Positions 6,802-12,518 of a stretch of 12,518 nucleotides of DNA are shown one piece after another. The position numbers were made by a program, and so were the translations under genes. Positions within the stretch are counted from its first letter, which is position 1. The number at the start of each line of letters is the position of its first letter. The DNA is from Bacilli bacterium (lineage in GTDB: Bacteria; Bacillota_I; Bacilli_A; ML615J-28; CAG-698), in contig JAQUYR010000033.1 in the NCBI GenBank assembly GCA_028691715.1, positions 1-12,518 of the forward strand. The letters are read 5' to 3'. The notes beneath the pieces are model-generated. The model searched no databases. It saw only the letters and a list, made by a program, of their open reading frames with translations, and was not told the DNA's origin.

Positions 6802-7815
6802 ATGAAAGAAAAAAAAGAGTTTGGATTATTTATTCAGTTAAAAAGGAAGGAAAAAGGGTATTCACAAAAACAATTAGCAGAGATGTTATTCGTTACAGAA
6901 TCTGCAATATCAAAATGGGAAAGAGGAGTAAGTTATCCTGATGTAACCTTAATTACTGATATTTGTAAAGCGTTAGATATTAGCGAGCATGAGTTTATCC
7001 CATCGTCTACGGATACAAGTTATCGACAAATGAAGAAAGAAGCTAAGATTTATAGAAATATTCATAACGTTTATTTTTGGGGGCCTGTTATATGTTATAT
7101 GATAGTATTATTAGTTACGTTTATTGTTAATCTGGCAATTTCTCATACATTGAATTGGTTTTTCGTAGTTGTGGCAAGTTTGATTTGTGCTTTTTCCTTT
7201 ATTCCAACGTGGACTATTTTTTTTAAATCAAAAAAATTATTGTGGTTCTTACTTACAAATTTGTTATCGATCATAATATTATTATTTACATGCGGGATTT
7301 ATAATAAGACTTATTCTTGGCCTCCGATTGCTGCTGTTGCTGTAATACTAGGTTATGAAATTATTTTTTTACCAGTTATTATAAATAAATATAATGTGCA
7401 TAAGTTATTAAAAAAATATAATTGGTTATTCACCTTTATGATTGCCTTATTACTAACTATAATAATGTTTCTTTTTATCAGGATAAATCATGTTTTTCCA
7501 CTTAGTTCTGCGATATTATTGACACTTTATGCTTTTATTCCGTTTATAATGATTGGTGTTATTAGTTCTCTAAGCAAATTGAATAATTTTATCAAAGCAG
7601 GAGTTGATGTGATCGTTTCTGGAACCATATTTTATTCAATAAATTTTCTGATACCCATATTGTTTAAAGGGGTAAAAACTACTTCAAAAGTAAATTTCTC
7701 AAACTGGGAATTATATAGTAATGGTAATATTCAACTTTTATCGGTTATATTGATTCTTTCAGTTGGTTTAATTTTATTATCAATTGGAGTTATAAAAAAG
7801 AACAAAAAGTATTAA
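6802..7815 (+). CDS. Membrane-anchored Xre-family regulator
   Basis: A DNA-binding domain joined to a polytopic membrane domain. Residues 7-61 of 337 are a classic Xre helix-turn-helix (RKEKGYSQKQLAEMLFVTES, then AISKWERGVSYPDV, ending in DICKALDISEHE). After a charged linker (62-88) about eight hydrophobic segments follow, near 90-112, 118-141, 146-166, 174-194, 208-227, 231-256, 265-288 and 309-331, and the protein ends KKNKKY. Such HTH-plus-membrane proteins are common in Bacillota. They are thought to sense membrane or extracellular conditions, but most have no known signal or target. ATG 6802 is preferred, since GAGGTGG lies just upstream and an in-frame TTG at 6784 would fall before the transcription start. 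The gene has its own promoter and no partner transporter beside it. Confidence 0.85.
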   Translation: MKEKKEFGLFIQLKRKEKGYSQKQLAEMLFVTESAISKWERGVSYPDVTLITDICKALDISEHEFIPSSTDTSYRQMKKEAKIYRNIHNVYFWGPVICYMIVLLVTFIVNLAISHTLNWFFVVVASLICAFSFIPTWTIFFKSKKLLWFLLTNLLSIIILLFTCGIYNKTYSWPPIAAVAVILGYEIIFLPVIINKYNVHKLLKKYNWLFTFMIALLLTIIMFLFIRINHVFPLSSAILLTLYAFIPFIMIGVISSLSKLNNFIKAGVDVIVSGTIFYSINFLIPILFKGVKTTSKVNFSNWELYSNGNIQLLSVILILSVGLILLSIGVIKKNKKY

Positions 7816-7851
7816 AACATATTAAAGGATGTAATAATGATTTACTCCTAT

Positions 7852-7857
7852 TATAAT
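7852..7857 (+). promoter_or_regulatory. Possible -10 box of the VOC gene
   Basis: TATAAT at 7852-7857 lies in the 62-bp gap before the VOC gene. The -35 region at 17-bp spacing (7829-7834, ATGTAA) is poor. A start near 7864 would leave a short leader with GGAGG. No terminator separates the gene from the preceding one, so read-through is also possible. Confidence 0.35.
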
Positions 7858-7880
7858 TAAAAGCTTCATGGAGGAATATG

Positions 7881-8282
7881 ATGCGATTTGCAATTTACTT
7901 AAAATTTAACGGCAACTGTGAAGATGCGCTGAACACCTACAAGGAATTATTTTCTGGTGAAGTTATATGTCAACACAGATTTAATCAGCACATGACGAAA
8001 GACAAAAATTTATTAGGTAAGATTTTTCATGCTGAATTGAAAATTAACCATTTTTATATCTACATGTGTGACACAGCAGATGAGTTGAACTATGACAAAC
8101 AACCTTACAAAATCACCATTGAATGTGATTCACTTACAGAACTTCACAACTATTTTGACACTTTGAAGCATCGTGGTAATGTTCTAAATTCTGTGACCCA
8201 GATGCCGTGGGGAGATTATATTGGACATCTAAAGGATGAATTTGGAATAGCATGGGACTTTGTCTGCAGTACAAATAAATAA
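7881..8282 (+). CDS. PhnB-like VOC superfamily protein
   Basis: Small cytoplasmic protein of the vicinal-oxygen-chelate fold, in the PhnB / 3-demethylubiquinone-methyltransferase-like (glyoxalase-related) group. The 133-residue length fits. Family marks are the opening YLKFNGNCEDALNTYKELF with a following G, the central KIFHAELKINHFYIYM, and the closing MPWGDYIGHLKDEFGIAWDF, where W-G...D-x-FG...W is typical. No clear set of metal ligands is visible, and most PhnB-like proteins have no demonstrated activity. Two adjacent ATG codons (7878, 7881) are possible. GGAGG (7870-7874) is three bases from the first and six from the second, so 7881 is preferred. A terminator follows 24 bases downstream. 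Confidence 0.85.
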   Translation: MRFAIYLKFNGNCEDALNTYKELFSGEVICQHRFNQHMTKDKNLLGKIFHAELKINHFYIYMCDTADELNYDKQPYKITIECDSLTELHNYFDTLKHRGNVLNSVTQMPWGDYIGHLKDEFGIAWDFVCSTNK

Positions 8283-8306
8283 ATTACCATACGTTTTCAG
8301 AAATTA

Positions 8307-8359
8307 AAAAGGTTGTCTAATGATTTAAAGCATAGCGCTTTAACCATTAACAACCTTTT
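8307..8359 (+). terminator. Long imperfect hairpin terminator
   Basis: AAAAGGTTGT (8307-8316) pairs with ACAACCTTTT (8350-8359). Inside it TAATG pairs with CATTA after a bulged C, and TTAAAGC pairs with GCTTTAA around the five-base loop ATAGC. The stem of about 22 bp with small bulges begins in A's and ends in T's, so it can stop transcription from either side. Confidence 0.8.
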
Positions 8360-8368
8360 ATTATGCTG

Positions 8369-8425
8369 TTTTATACAAATATGCCTTTTTATTTAACATG
8401 AAGTTTCACTCTTGTTTGTATAAAA
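8369..8425. repeat. 11-bp perfect inverted repeat, 35-bp spacer
   Basis: TTTTATACAAA (8369-8379) and TTTGTATAAAA (8415-8425) are exact reverse complements. The element lies between the VOC terminator and the metal-resistance promoter and matches no gene. It could be a cruciform or a terminator-like fold, the ends of a small inserted element, or a regulatory site. No target-site duplication was seen. Confidence 0.45.
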
Positions 8426-8491
8426 TAATTTGGCTACTAATGACTCGAGACAAAACACAATAAAAAAATAGGTATGAAAATAAAAAATAAA

Positions 8492-8525
8492 TTGACAATG
8501 CAATATAATAGGTATATGATATAAT
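8492..8525 (+). promoter_or_regulatory. Promoter of the metal sensor-pump operon
   Basis: A consensus -35 TTGACA (8492-8497) is followed at exactly 17 bp by TATGAT (8515-8520). A perfect TATAAT with TGA extension overlaps it at 8520-8525 (22 bp from the -35), so two start sites a few bases apart are possible, near 8527 or 8532. Both starts fall at or inside the first operator, which fits repression by a bound sensor. Confidence 0.75.
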
Positions 8526-8528
8526 CAC

Positions 8529-8559
8529 TTGAATATATATTCAAATGAATGGATGTTCA
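8529..8559 (+). promoter_or_regulatory. Two tandem ArsR/SmtB-type operators, TGAA-N6-TTCA
   Basis: Site 1 is a perfect 16-bp palindrome, TTGAATATATATTCAA (8529-8544), with core TGAA-N6-TTCA at 8530-8543. Site 2 has the same core, TGAA-TGGATG-TTCA, at 8546-8559, with a less symmetrical centre. The centres are 16 bp apart. TGAA-N6-TTCA is the core of operators bound by SmtB and related zinc/cadmium sensors. The position at and just after the transcription start fits autorepression of the sensor and pump genes. Confidence 0.78.
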
Positions 8560-8572
8560 AATGTAATTTAAT

Positions 8573-8591
8573 AAAAGGAGTGGTTTATTTG
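8573..8591 (+). promoter_or_regulatory. Ribosome site that fixes a TTG start
   Basis: AAAAGGAG (8573-8580) lies eight bases before TTG 8589-8591. The longer frame could only begin at TTG 8529, inside the operator and at the transcription start with no ribosome site, so 8589 is the credible start. Confidence 0.8.
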
Positions 8592-8954
8592 CCCAAAAAA
8601 AGTACTATAGAATTCTGTGAATCTAATGTGGTTCATGATGAGGTTGTAAATAATGTAAAGAAAAGGATACCGAGTGATCAAACTTTAAACACCTTAGGTA
8701 ACCTATTCAAAATTATTGGAGATACAACCAGAGTAAAAATTCTTTATTCTATATCAGAAGAAGAGTTGTGTGTATGTGATATAAGTGCTGTTTTAAATAT
8801 GACTCATTCAGCAATATCGCATCAGTTAAAAGTTTTAAAAGATGCTAGAATTGTAAAAAATAGGCGAGAGGGGAAAAATGTTTATTATTCACTTGATGAT
8901 GAACATATAGAACAAATCTTTAATATGGGATTAGTTCATATTAATGAAAAATAA
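8589..8954 (+). CDS. cadC: ArsR/SmtB-family metal sensor repressor, CadC-like
   Basis: Winged-helix repressor that would leave DNA on binding Zn, Cd or Pb. From TTG 8589 it has 121 residues, the normal family length. The DNA-recognition region is ISAVLNMTHSAISHQLKVLK (65-84), followed by the wing NRREGKNVYYSL. Two metal sites can be read. The CadC-type cysteine site has Cys61 and Cys63 in the ELCVCD motif plus N-terminal Cys10; S. aureus CadC has two N-terminal cysteines, here only one is seen, with His16 nearby. The SmtB-type site in the last helix is complete: Asp104, His106, His117 and Glu120. The gene is first in the operon, behind two matching operators, and its stop overlaps the sequence leading to the ATPase. 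Metal preference (Cd/Pb against Zn) cannot be settled from sequence. Confidence 0.9.
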   Translation: MPKKSTIEFCESNVVHDEVVNNVKKRIPSDQTLNTLGNLFKIIGDTTRVKILYSISEEELCVCDISAVLNMTHSAISHQLKVLKDARIVKNRREGKNVYYSLDDEHIEQIFNMGLVHINEK

Positions 8955-8968
8955 TGAAAGGAATTAAT

Positions 8969-11353
8969 ATGAAAGATAAAACAAAAAAAGAAATAACTAT
9001 TGAAGGCGTAGATTGTAATAAATGCCTTTCCAATATTAAAAAGGAAGTCAATCAATTAAAGGGCGTAAATGCATCCATTGATAACCATCAAAAAAGATTG
9101 GTTTTGAATATTGATGCTGTAAAAGATGTGGACAGAATTATTAATAAAGTAAAATTTATTGCAAATAAGCATGAACATCACATTATTGTTCAAGAAAAGA
9201 AAATTGAAAATAAGGTAGTTAAACCATTACATAATAAAATAGTAAAAACATATCATATTGAAAATTTAGACTGTGCTAATTGTGCCGCAAAAATTGAAAG
9301 ACAAATCAGTAATCTTAATGGTGTCATTTATGCTTCATGCGATTTTATTTCTAAAAAATTAGTTTTTGAAGTTGCAAATAGCAAAGAACTAGATCAAATT
9401 ATAAATCATGTGAAATCAACTGTCAAGAAAGTAGAGCCGGATGCAATATTAATTGACAAAGATGAAGAATTAGAAAATTCACAAGATGCGGAGAAGAAAG
9501 AAGCAGGTCATTTAAAAGACTTTATTACTTTAGGAATTGGGATCATATTCTTTATCCTTGGTATATCACTTAAGTTGTCTTTATGGCAAGAACTTACTAT
9601 CTTTTTGATTGGTTATTTATTTGTCGGTGGCGAAGTAGTATTACGAGCAATAAAAAACATTTCTAGAGGCAAAATATTTGATGAAAATTTTCTAATGACG
9701 ATTGCAACTGTAGGAGCTTTTTTAATCCGTGATTTTGCTGAGGGAGTAGCGGTTATGATTTTCTATCAAGTTGGTGAGCTCTTCCAGGATATAGCGGTTG
9801 ATCGTTCAAGAAGATCTATTAGCCAGTTGATGGATATTAGACCTGATTATGCGAATTTAAAACTAATGGATGGAATAAAAAAAGTAAATCCATCAGAAGT
9901 AGAAGTTGGGGATTTCATCATTGTAAAACCAGGTGAAAAGGTTCCTTTAGATGGAAAAGTTATTGAAGGTAATTCATTTGTTGATACAAGGGCATTAACT
10001 GGAGAATCAGTTTTAAGAGAAGTTGAAACCGGTTCAGATGTATTAAGTGGTTTTGTCAATACGAGTGGTCTCTTAACAGTAGAGGTAACAAAAACTTTTG
10101 GTGAATCGACAGTATCTGTCATCCTAGATTTGGTAGAAAATGCAAGTAGTAAAAAAGCAGCAACGGAGAATTTTATTACTAAGTTTGCCCGTTATTACAC
10201 TCCTGCTGTAGTTATCGCAGCTGTATTGATTGCATTTTTGCCTTTGTTATTCATCGAAGGAGCAACATTATCAGAATGGGGACCAAGAGCTCTAGTATTT
10301 TTAGTAATCTCTTGTCCATGTGCTTTAGTTATTTCGATTCCTTTAGGCTTTTTTGGTGGAATTGGTGGTGCATCCATCCGAGGAATTTTAGTGAAGGGTA
10401 GTAATTATCTTGAAGCATTAAATGATGTAGAAACAGTTGTTTTTGATAAAACAGGAACGCTTACAAAAGGAGTATTTAATGTAACTGAAGTGAATCCACA
10501 AAATGGGTATACAAATGAAGATTTAATTAAATATGCTGCCTATGCAGAGAGTTATTCAAATCACCCAATTGCTCAGTCGATATTGAAGTACTATAATACA
10601 GAAATTGATAAAGAGCAAATTACAAGTTATGAAGAAGTATCTGGAAAAGGGATAAAAGTTGAGTTAAATAGGGATATTATACTTGCCGGTAATGTGAAAT
10701 TGATGACAAATTATAATATTAATTTTATAAGAAGTGAATCACATGGAACAGTAGTATATGTATCCAAAAATGGAGAATTTGTTGGTAATATTATTATTGC
10801 TGATGAAATAAAAGAGGATTCTAAGAAAGCAATTAGCGATTTGAAGGATCTTGGTATTCGAAGCACAATAATGCTGACAGGTGATTCTGAGAAGGTTGGT
10901 GCAGCAGTGGGATTATCACTAGGAATTGATCAAGTCTTTTCTGAATTACTTCCAAATGAAAAGGTTGATAAATTTGAATTACTTGAAGAAGAAAAATCAC
11001 CAAAAGGAAAGATTATATTTGTTGGTGATGGAATAAATGATGCACCTGTTCTCGCTAGAGCTGATGTTGGAATTGCAATGGGTGGGTTAGGTAGTGATGC
11101 AGCTATTGAGGCTGCAGATATCGTTATCATGACAGATGAACCATCTAAGATTGCTACAGTAATTAAAATTGCTAGAAGAACTAGAAAAATAGTATGGGAA
11201 AATATTATTTTCTCATTAGTTGTGAAAGGATTATTCTTGATATTGGGTGCAATCGGCATTGCTTCATTATGGGGAGCGGTGTTTGCAGATGTCGGAGTTT
11301 CAGTAATAGCCATTATGAATGCTATGAGAGTTATGAAAACAAAAAAAATATAA
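8969..11353 (+). CDS. cadA: Zn/Cd/Pb-exporting P1B-type ATPase, CadA/ZntA-like
   Basis: Membrane pump that uses ATP to export zinc, cadmium or lead. ATG 8969 (794 residues) is preferred, since AAAGGA lies six bases before it. The in-frame ATG 8954 overlaps the repressor stop and has no ribosome site. In order: heavy-metal domain 1 (Cys16xxCys19, DCNKC), domain 2 (Cys102xxCys105, DCANC), membrane helices from about 184, the actuator motif TGES (344-347), the CPC metal site (449-451), phosphorylation site Asp493 in DKTGT, SNHP with His532, and the hinge GDGINDAP (686-693). Lys753 and Asp774 in the last two helices (VVKG, FADVG) match the residues that define the Zn/Cd/Pb class in ZntA. Copper-type ATPases lack these. 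Domain 1 is followed by a His-rich HEHH (68-71). The gene is cotranscribed with the sensor. Confidence 0.95.
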   Translation: MKDKTKKEITIEGVDCNKCLSNIKKEVNQLKGVNASIDNHQKRLVLNIDAVKDVDRIINKVKFIANKHEHHIIVQEKKIENKVVKPLHNKIVKTYHIENLDCANCAAKIERQISNLNGVIYASCDFISKKLVFEVANSKELDQIINHVKSTVKKVEPDAILIDKDEELENSQDAEKKEAGHLKDFITLGIGIIFFILGISLKLSLWQELTIFLIGYLFVGGEVVLRAIKNISRGKIFDENFLMTIATVGAFLIRDFAEGVAVMIFYQVGELFQDIAVDRSRRSISQLMDIRPDYANLKLMDGIKKVNPSEVEVGDFIIVKPGEKVPLDGKVIEGNSFVDTRALTGESVLREVETGSDVLSGFVNTSGLLTVEVTKTFGESTVSVILDLVENASSKKAATENFITKFARYYTPAVVIAAVLIAFLPLLFIEGATLSEWGPRALVFLVISCPCALVISIPLGFFGGIGGASIRGILVKGSNYLEALNDVETVVFDKTGTLTKGVFNVTEVNPQNGYTNEDLIKYAAYAESYSNHPIAQSILKYYNTEIDKEQITSYEEVSGKGIKVELNRDIILAGNVKLMTNYNINFIRSESHGTVVYVSKNGEFVGNIIIADEIKEDSKKAISDLKDLGIRSTIMLTGDSEKVGAAVGLSLGIDQVFSELLPNEKVDKFELLEEEKSPKGKIIFVGDGINDAPVLARADVGIAMGGLGSDAAIEAADIVIMTDEPSKIATVIKIARRTRKIVWENIIFSLVVKGLFLILGAIGIASLWGAVFADVGVSVIAIMNAMRVMKTKKI

Positions 11354-11367
11354 TCTCATAGTTCATT

Positions 11368-11390
11368 AAACAATTGTTATTATTGTTTTT
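11368..11390 (+). terminator. Weak candidate terminator after the ATPase gene
   Basis: AAACAAT (11368-11374) pairs with ATTGTTT (11382-11388) around seven bases and runs into TTTTT. The stem has only one G-C pair, so termination would be weak and read-through into the methyltransferase gene is plausible. Confidence 0.3.
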
Positions 11391-11447
11391 CTCCAAAGCT
11401 AACCTATGTGTCTAGTTCTAGTTTTTATTGATGTACGATTGTTTTTG

Positions 11448-11478
11448 GTGTCATTTTAAGCGATGGTAAATATGACAC
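11448..11478 (+). repeat. Inverted repeat before the methyltransferase gene
   Basis: GTGTCAT (11448-11454) and ATGACAC (11472-11478) are exact reverse complements. TTTA (11455-11458) and TAAA (11467-11470) extend the pairing with one bulged T, leaving an eight-base loop. No T run follows, so it is not a terminator. It ends 10 bases before AGGAGG (11489-11494) and could be an RNA hairpin in the leader or a protein-binding site. It does not match the TGAA-N6-TTCA operator. Confidence 0.4.
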
Positions 11479-11502
11479 ACTGAATAATAGGAGGCAGATT
11501 GT

Positions 11503-12090
11503 ATGCTGTGTCAAATGTTATCATTAGCGACTATAGTTGTGTTTTATTCCATATATATTGGAAAGATGATTGTACAAAAAAGAAAAGGAATTCAGACCGA
11601 TTATATTGCAAAAGGTAAAAAGAAGTCCACTATAATGATGATTGAAGTCATTATGAAATTTGCTACATACAGTATTGTTGTGGTTGAAATGATTTCAATT
11701 ACTTTAAATTCATATATGTTTTTTAATCCAATCATTAGAATAGTTGGTATTATAGTTGGATTAATAGGTGTCATCGTTTTTGCAATTGCAGTTTATACTA
11801 TGAAAGATAGTTGGCGTGCGGGTATACCAGATGATGATAAAACAACAATGATTACAGAAGGCATATATGGTATAAGTAGAAATCCTGCATTTCTAGGATT
11901 TTACCTTACTTATCTTGGAATTTTATTGACTCTTTTTAACTGGCTATTATTAGCCTTTACTATATTTTCTATCACATTATTGCACGTTCAAATTTTGCTA
12001 GAAGAAAAATATTTACCAACAGTATTTGGAAAAAATTATCTTGAATACAAGAAACGAGTAAGGCGTTATATTGGTAAAAAAGAGTTATAA
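11503..12090 (+). CDS. Membrane methyltransferase, isoprenylcysteine methyltransferase-like
   Basis: Integral membrane protein of the ICMT/phospholipid-methyltransferase-like family, which uses S-adenosylmethionine. The 195 residues hold about five hydrophobic segments (1-20, 47-68, 75-98, 127-145, 148-165). The family signature is in the last half: DSWRAGIPD near 102-110, GIYGISRNPAFLGFYLTY (120-137), EEKYLPTVFGKNYLEYKKRV with Glu167-Glu168, and a final RRYI. These are the SAM- and substrate-site residues typical of bacterial ICMT-like proteins. Bacterial substrates are unknown, and prenylated CAAX proteins are not expected here. AGGAGG (11489-11494) sits well before ATG 11503. The gene lies 149 bp after the pump on the same strand; with no strong terminator between them it may partly share its transcript, though no role in metal export is shown. 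Confidence 0.87.
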   Translation: MLCQMLSLATIVVFYSIYIGKMIVQKRKGIQTDYIAKGKKKSTIMMIEVIMKFATYSIVVVEMISITLNSYMFFNPIIRIVGIIVGLIGVIVFAIAVYTMKDSWRAGIPDDDKTTMITEGIYGISRNPAFLGFYLTYLGILLTLFNWLLLAFTIFSITLLHVQILLEEKYLPTVFGKNYLEYKKRVRRYIGKKEL

Positions 12091-12275
12091 CAAATATATT
12101 TTGATATAGAAATAATGCTACCTGACAATTCATTTGAATATGGGGGTGATTTCATAGTCATATTAATAAAAAACATATTAAATTATTTTAATAAAGCCTT
12201 AGAGAATATATAAGTCACGTGTTTCACTATATAATACGCTTTTGGTGGAATACTGGTTAAAAAGATATTAAACAT

Positions 12276-12312
12276 AAAAGGAATTAGTTTTAGAAAGCTG
12301 ATTCCTTTTTTT
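12276..12312. terminator. Terminator between convergent genes
   Basis: AAAAGGAAT (12276-12284) pairs with ATTCCTTTT (12301-12309). Inside it AGTTTT and AAAGCT continue the stem with one G-T pair. Seven T follow on the plus strand (12306-12312) and four T on the minus strand, so it can serve both the methyltransferase gene and the gene entering from the right. The stretch 12091-12275 before it and 12313-12418 after it show no gene or other clear element. Confidence 0.8.
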
Positions 12313-12418
12313 ATGGTTATTTTTAATTAAGTATGTTTATTGATATTTAAATGATTAAATACGTTGATTCTAATATTATTTTATATTTTTTTGTTCTTTT
12401 CAAGATAAGTGCTGAAAA

Positions 12419-12518
12419 TTACTTTTTGAAGATGCCATAATTATATTCATTATAAGCTTCATATAAATTTATTGGCAAAGCTTTCTTGAAAATATCTATT
12501 ATATATTGTTTGGTTTGA
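12419..12518 (-). CDS. C-terminal end of an unidentified gene
   Basis: On the minus strand a frame runs in from the window edge (first full codon at 12517) for 32 residues, giving QTKQYIIDIFKKALPINLYE and AYNEYNYGIFKK, and stops at TAA (plus-strand TTA 12419-12421). The residue mix looks like a real protein tail, and the convergent terminator to its left fits a gene ending here. A second minus frame is open for 19 codons, so the choice of frame is not certain. The family is not recognised. Confidence 0.4.
   Translation of the reverse strand, partial: QTKQYIIDIFKKALPINLYEAYNEYNYGIFKK

Noticed and set aside
4377..8360. Duplicated tRNA end (att site) marking the island's right border
   Set aside because: No second copy of the tRNA 3' end (GGTTCGATTCCTGTTACCCGC region) was found downstream in the window, and no integrase is present.
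8529..8588. 20-residue N-terminal extension of the ArsR-type sensor
   Set aside because: It overlaps the operators and the transcription start and lacks a ribosome site. TTG 8589 has AAAAGGAG at ideal spacing and gives the usual family length.
12130..12141. ATTCATTTGAAT as a third metal operator
   Set aside because: The half-sites are in the opposite order (TTCA-N2-TGAA) and it lies after the operon, so it does not match the TGAA-N6-TTCA core.
1..12518. CRISPR array or phage genes
   Set aside because: No regularly spaced repeats and no structural or lysis genes are seen anywhere in the window.

Overview
The window is AT-rich DNA read with the standard code: Trp is TGG throughout and no reading frame needs UGA as a sense codon. 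Purine-rich Shine-Dalgarno sites sit before almost every gene, and two exported proteins carry lipoprotein signals (LGGC, LGAC). There is also a CotH-family kinase and many hairpin-plus-T-run terminators. Together these suggest a low-GC Bacillota or an Acholeplasma/Haloplasma/Izemoplasma-type relative. The sequence alone does not fix the genus.

Left part (1-4258), all on the + strand. The last codons of metN lead by a one-base overlap into metI and then metQ, making a methionine ABC importer operon closed by a hairpin terminator. A monocistronic NAD(P)-dependent epimerase/reductase of the extended SDR type follows, with its own strong terminator. Next is a 493-residue CotH-like secreted lipoprotein kinase behind an extended -10 promoter.

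Middle (4320-8360). A tRNA-Leu(UAG) gene has a near-ideal promoter and terminator. Behind it is a region that looks like accessory DNA: about 750 bp with a decayed, frame-broken, transposase-like reading frame; a 373-residue protein of unknown function with a C-terminal Xre-type helix-turn-helix; 460 bp of non-coding or decayed sequence; a membrane-anchored Xre regulator with about eight membrane segments; and a small PhnB-like VOC protein closed by a long hairpin terminator. No duplicated tRNA end (att site) and no integrase was found, so the island reading rests on gene content only.

Right part (8490-12518). This is a metal-resistance module: a consensus promoter, two tandem TGAA-N6-TTCA operators, an ArsR/SmtB-family sensor starting at TTG (CadC/SmtB-like), and a Zn/Cd/Pb-exporting P1B-type ATPase with two heavy-metal-binding domains. 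The logic is standard: the sensor blocks its own promoter until metal binds, then the pump exports the metal. A membrane methyltransferase of the isoprenylcysteine-carboxyl-methyltransferase-like type follows on the same strand. A bidirectional-looking terminator separates it from the C-terminal end of an unidentified gene entering from the right on the minus strand.

Nothing in the window is clearly a new system. The best candidates for a second look are the unknown-domain Xre protein next to the tRNA, the duplicated metal operator with its doubly liganded sensor, the exported CotH kinase, and the apparent lack of the regulatory NIL domain in MetN.
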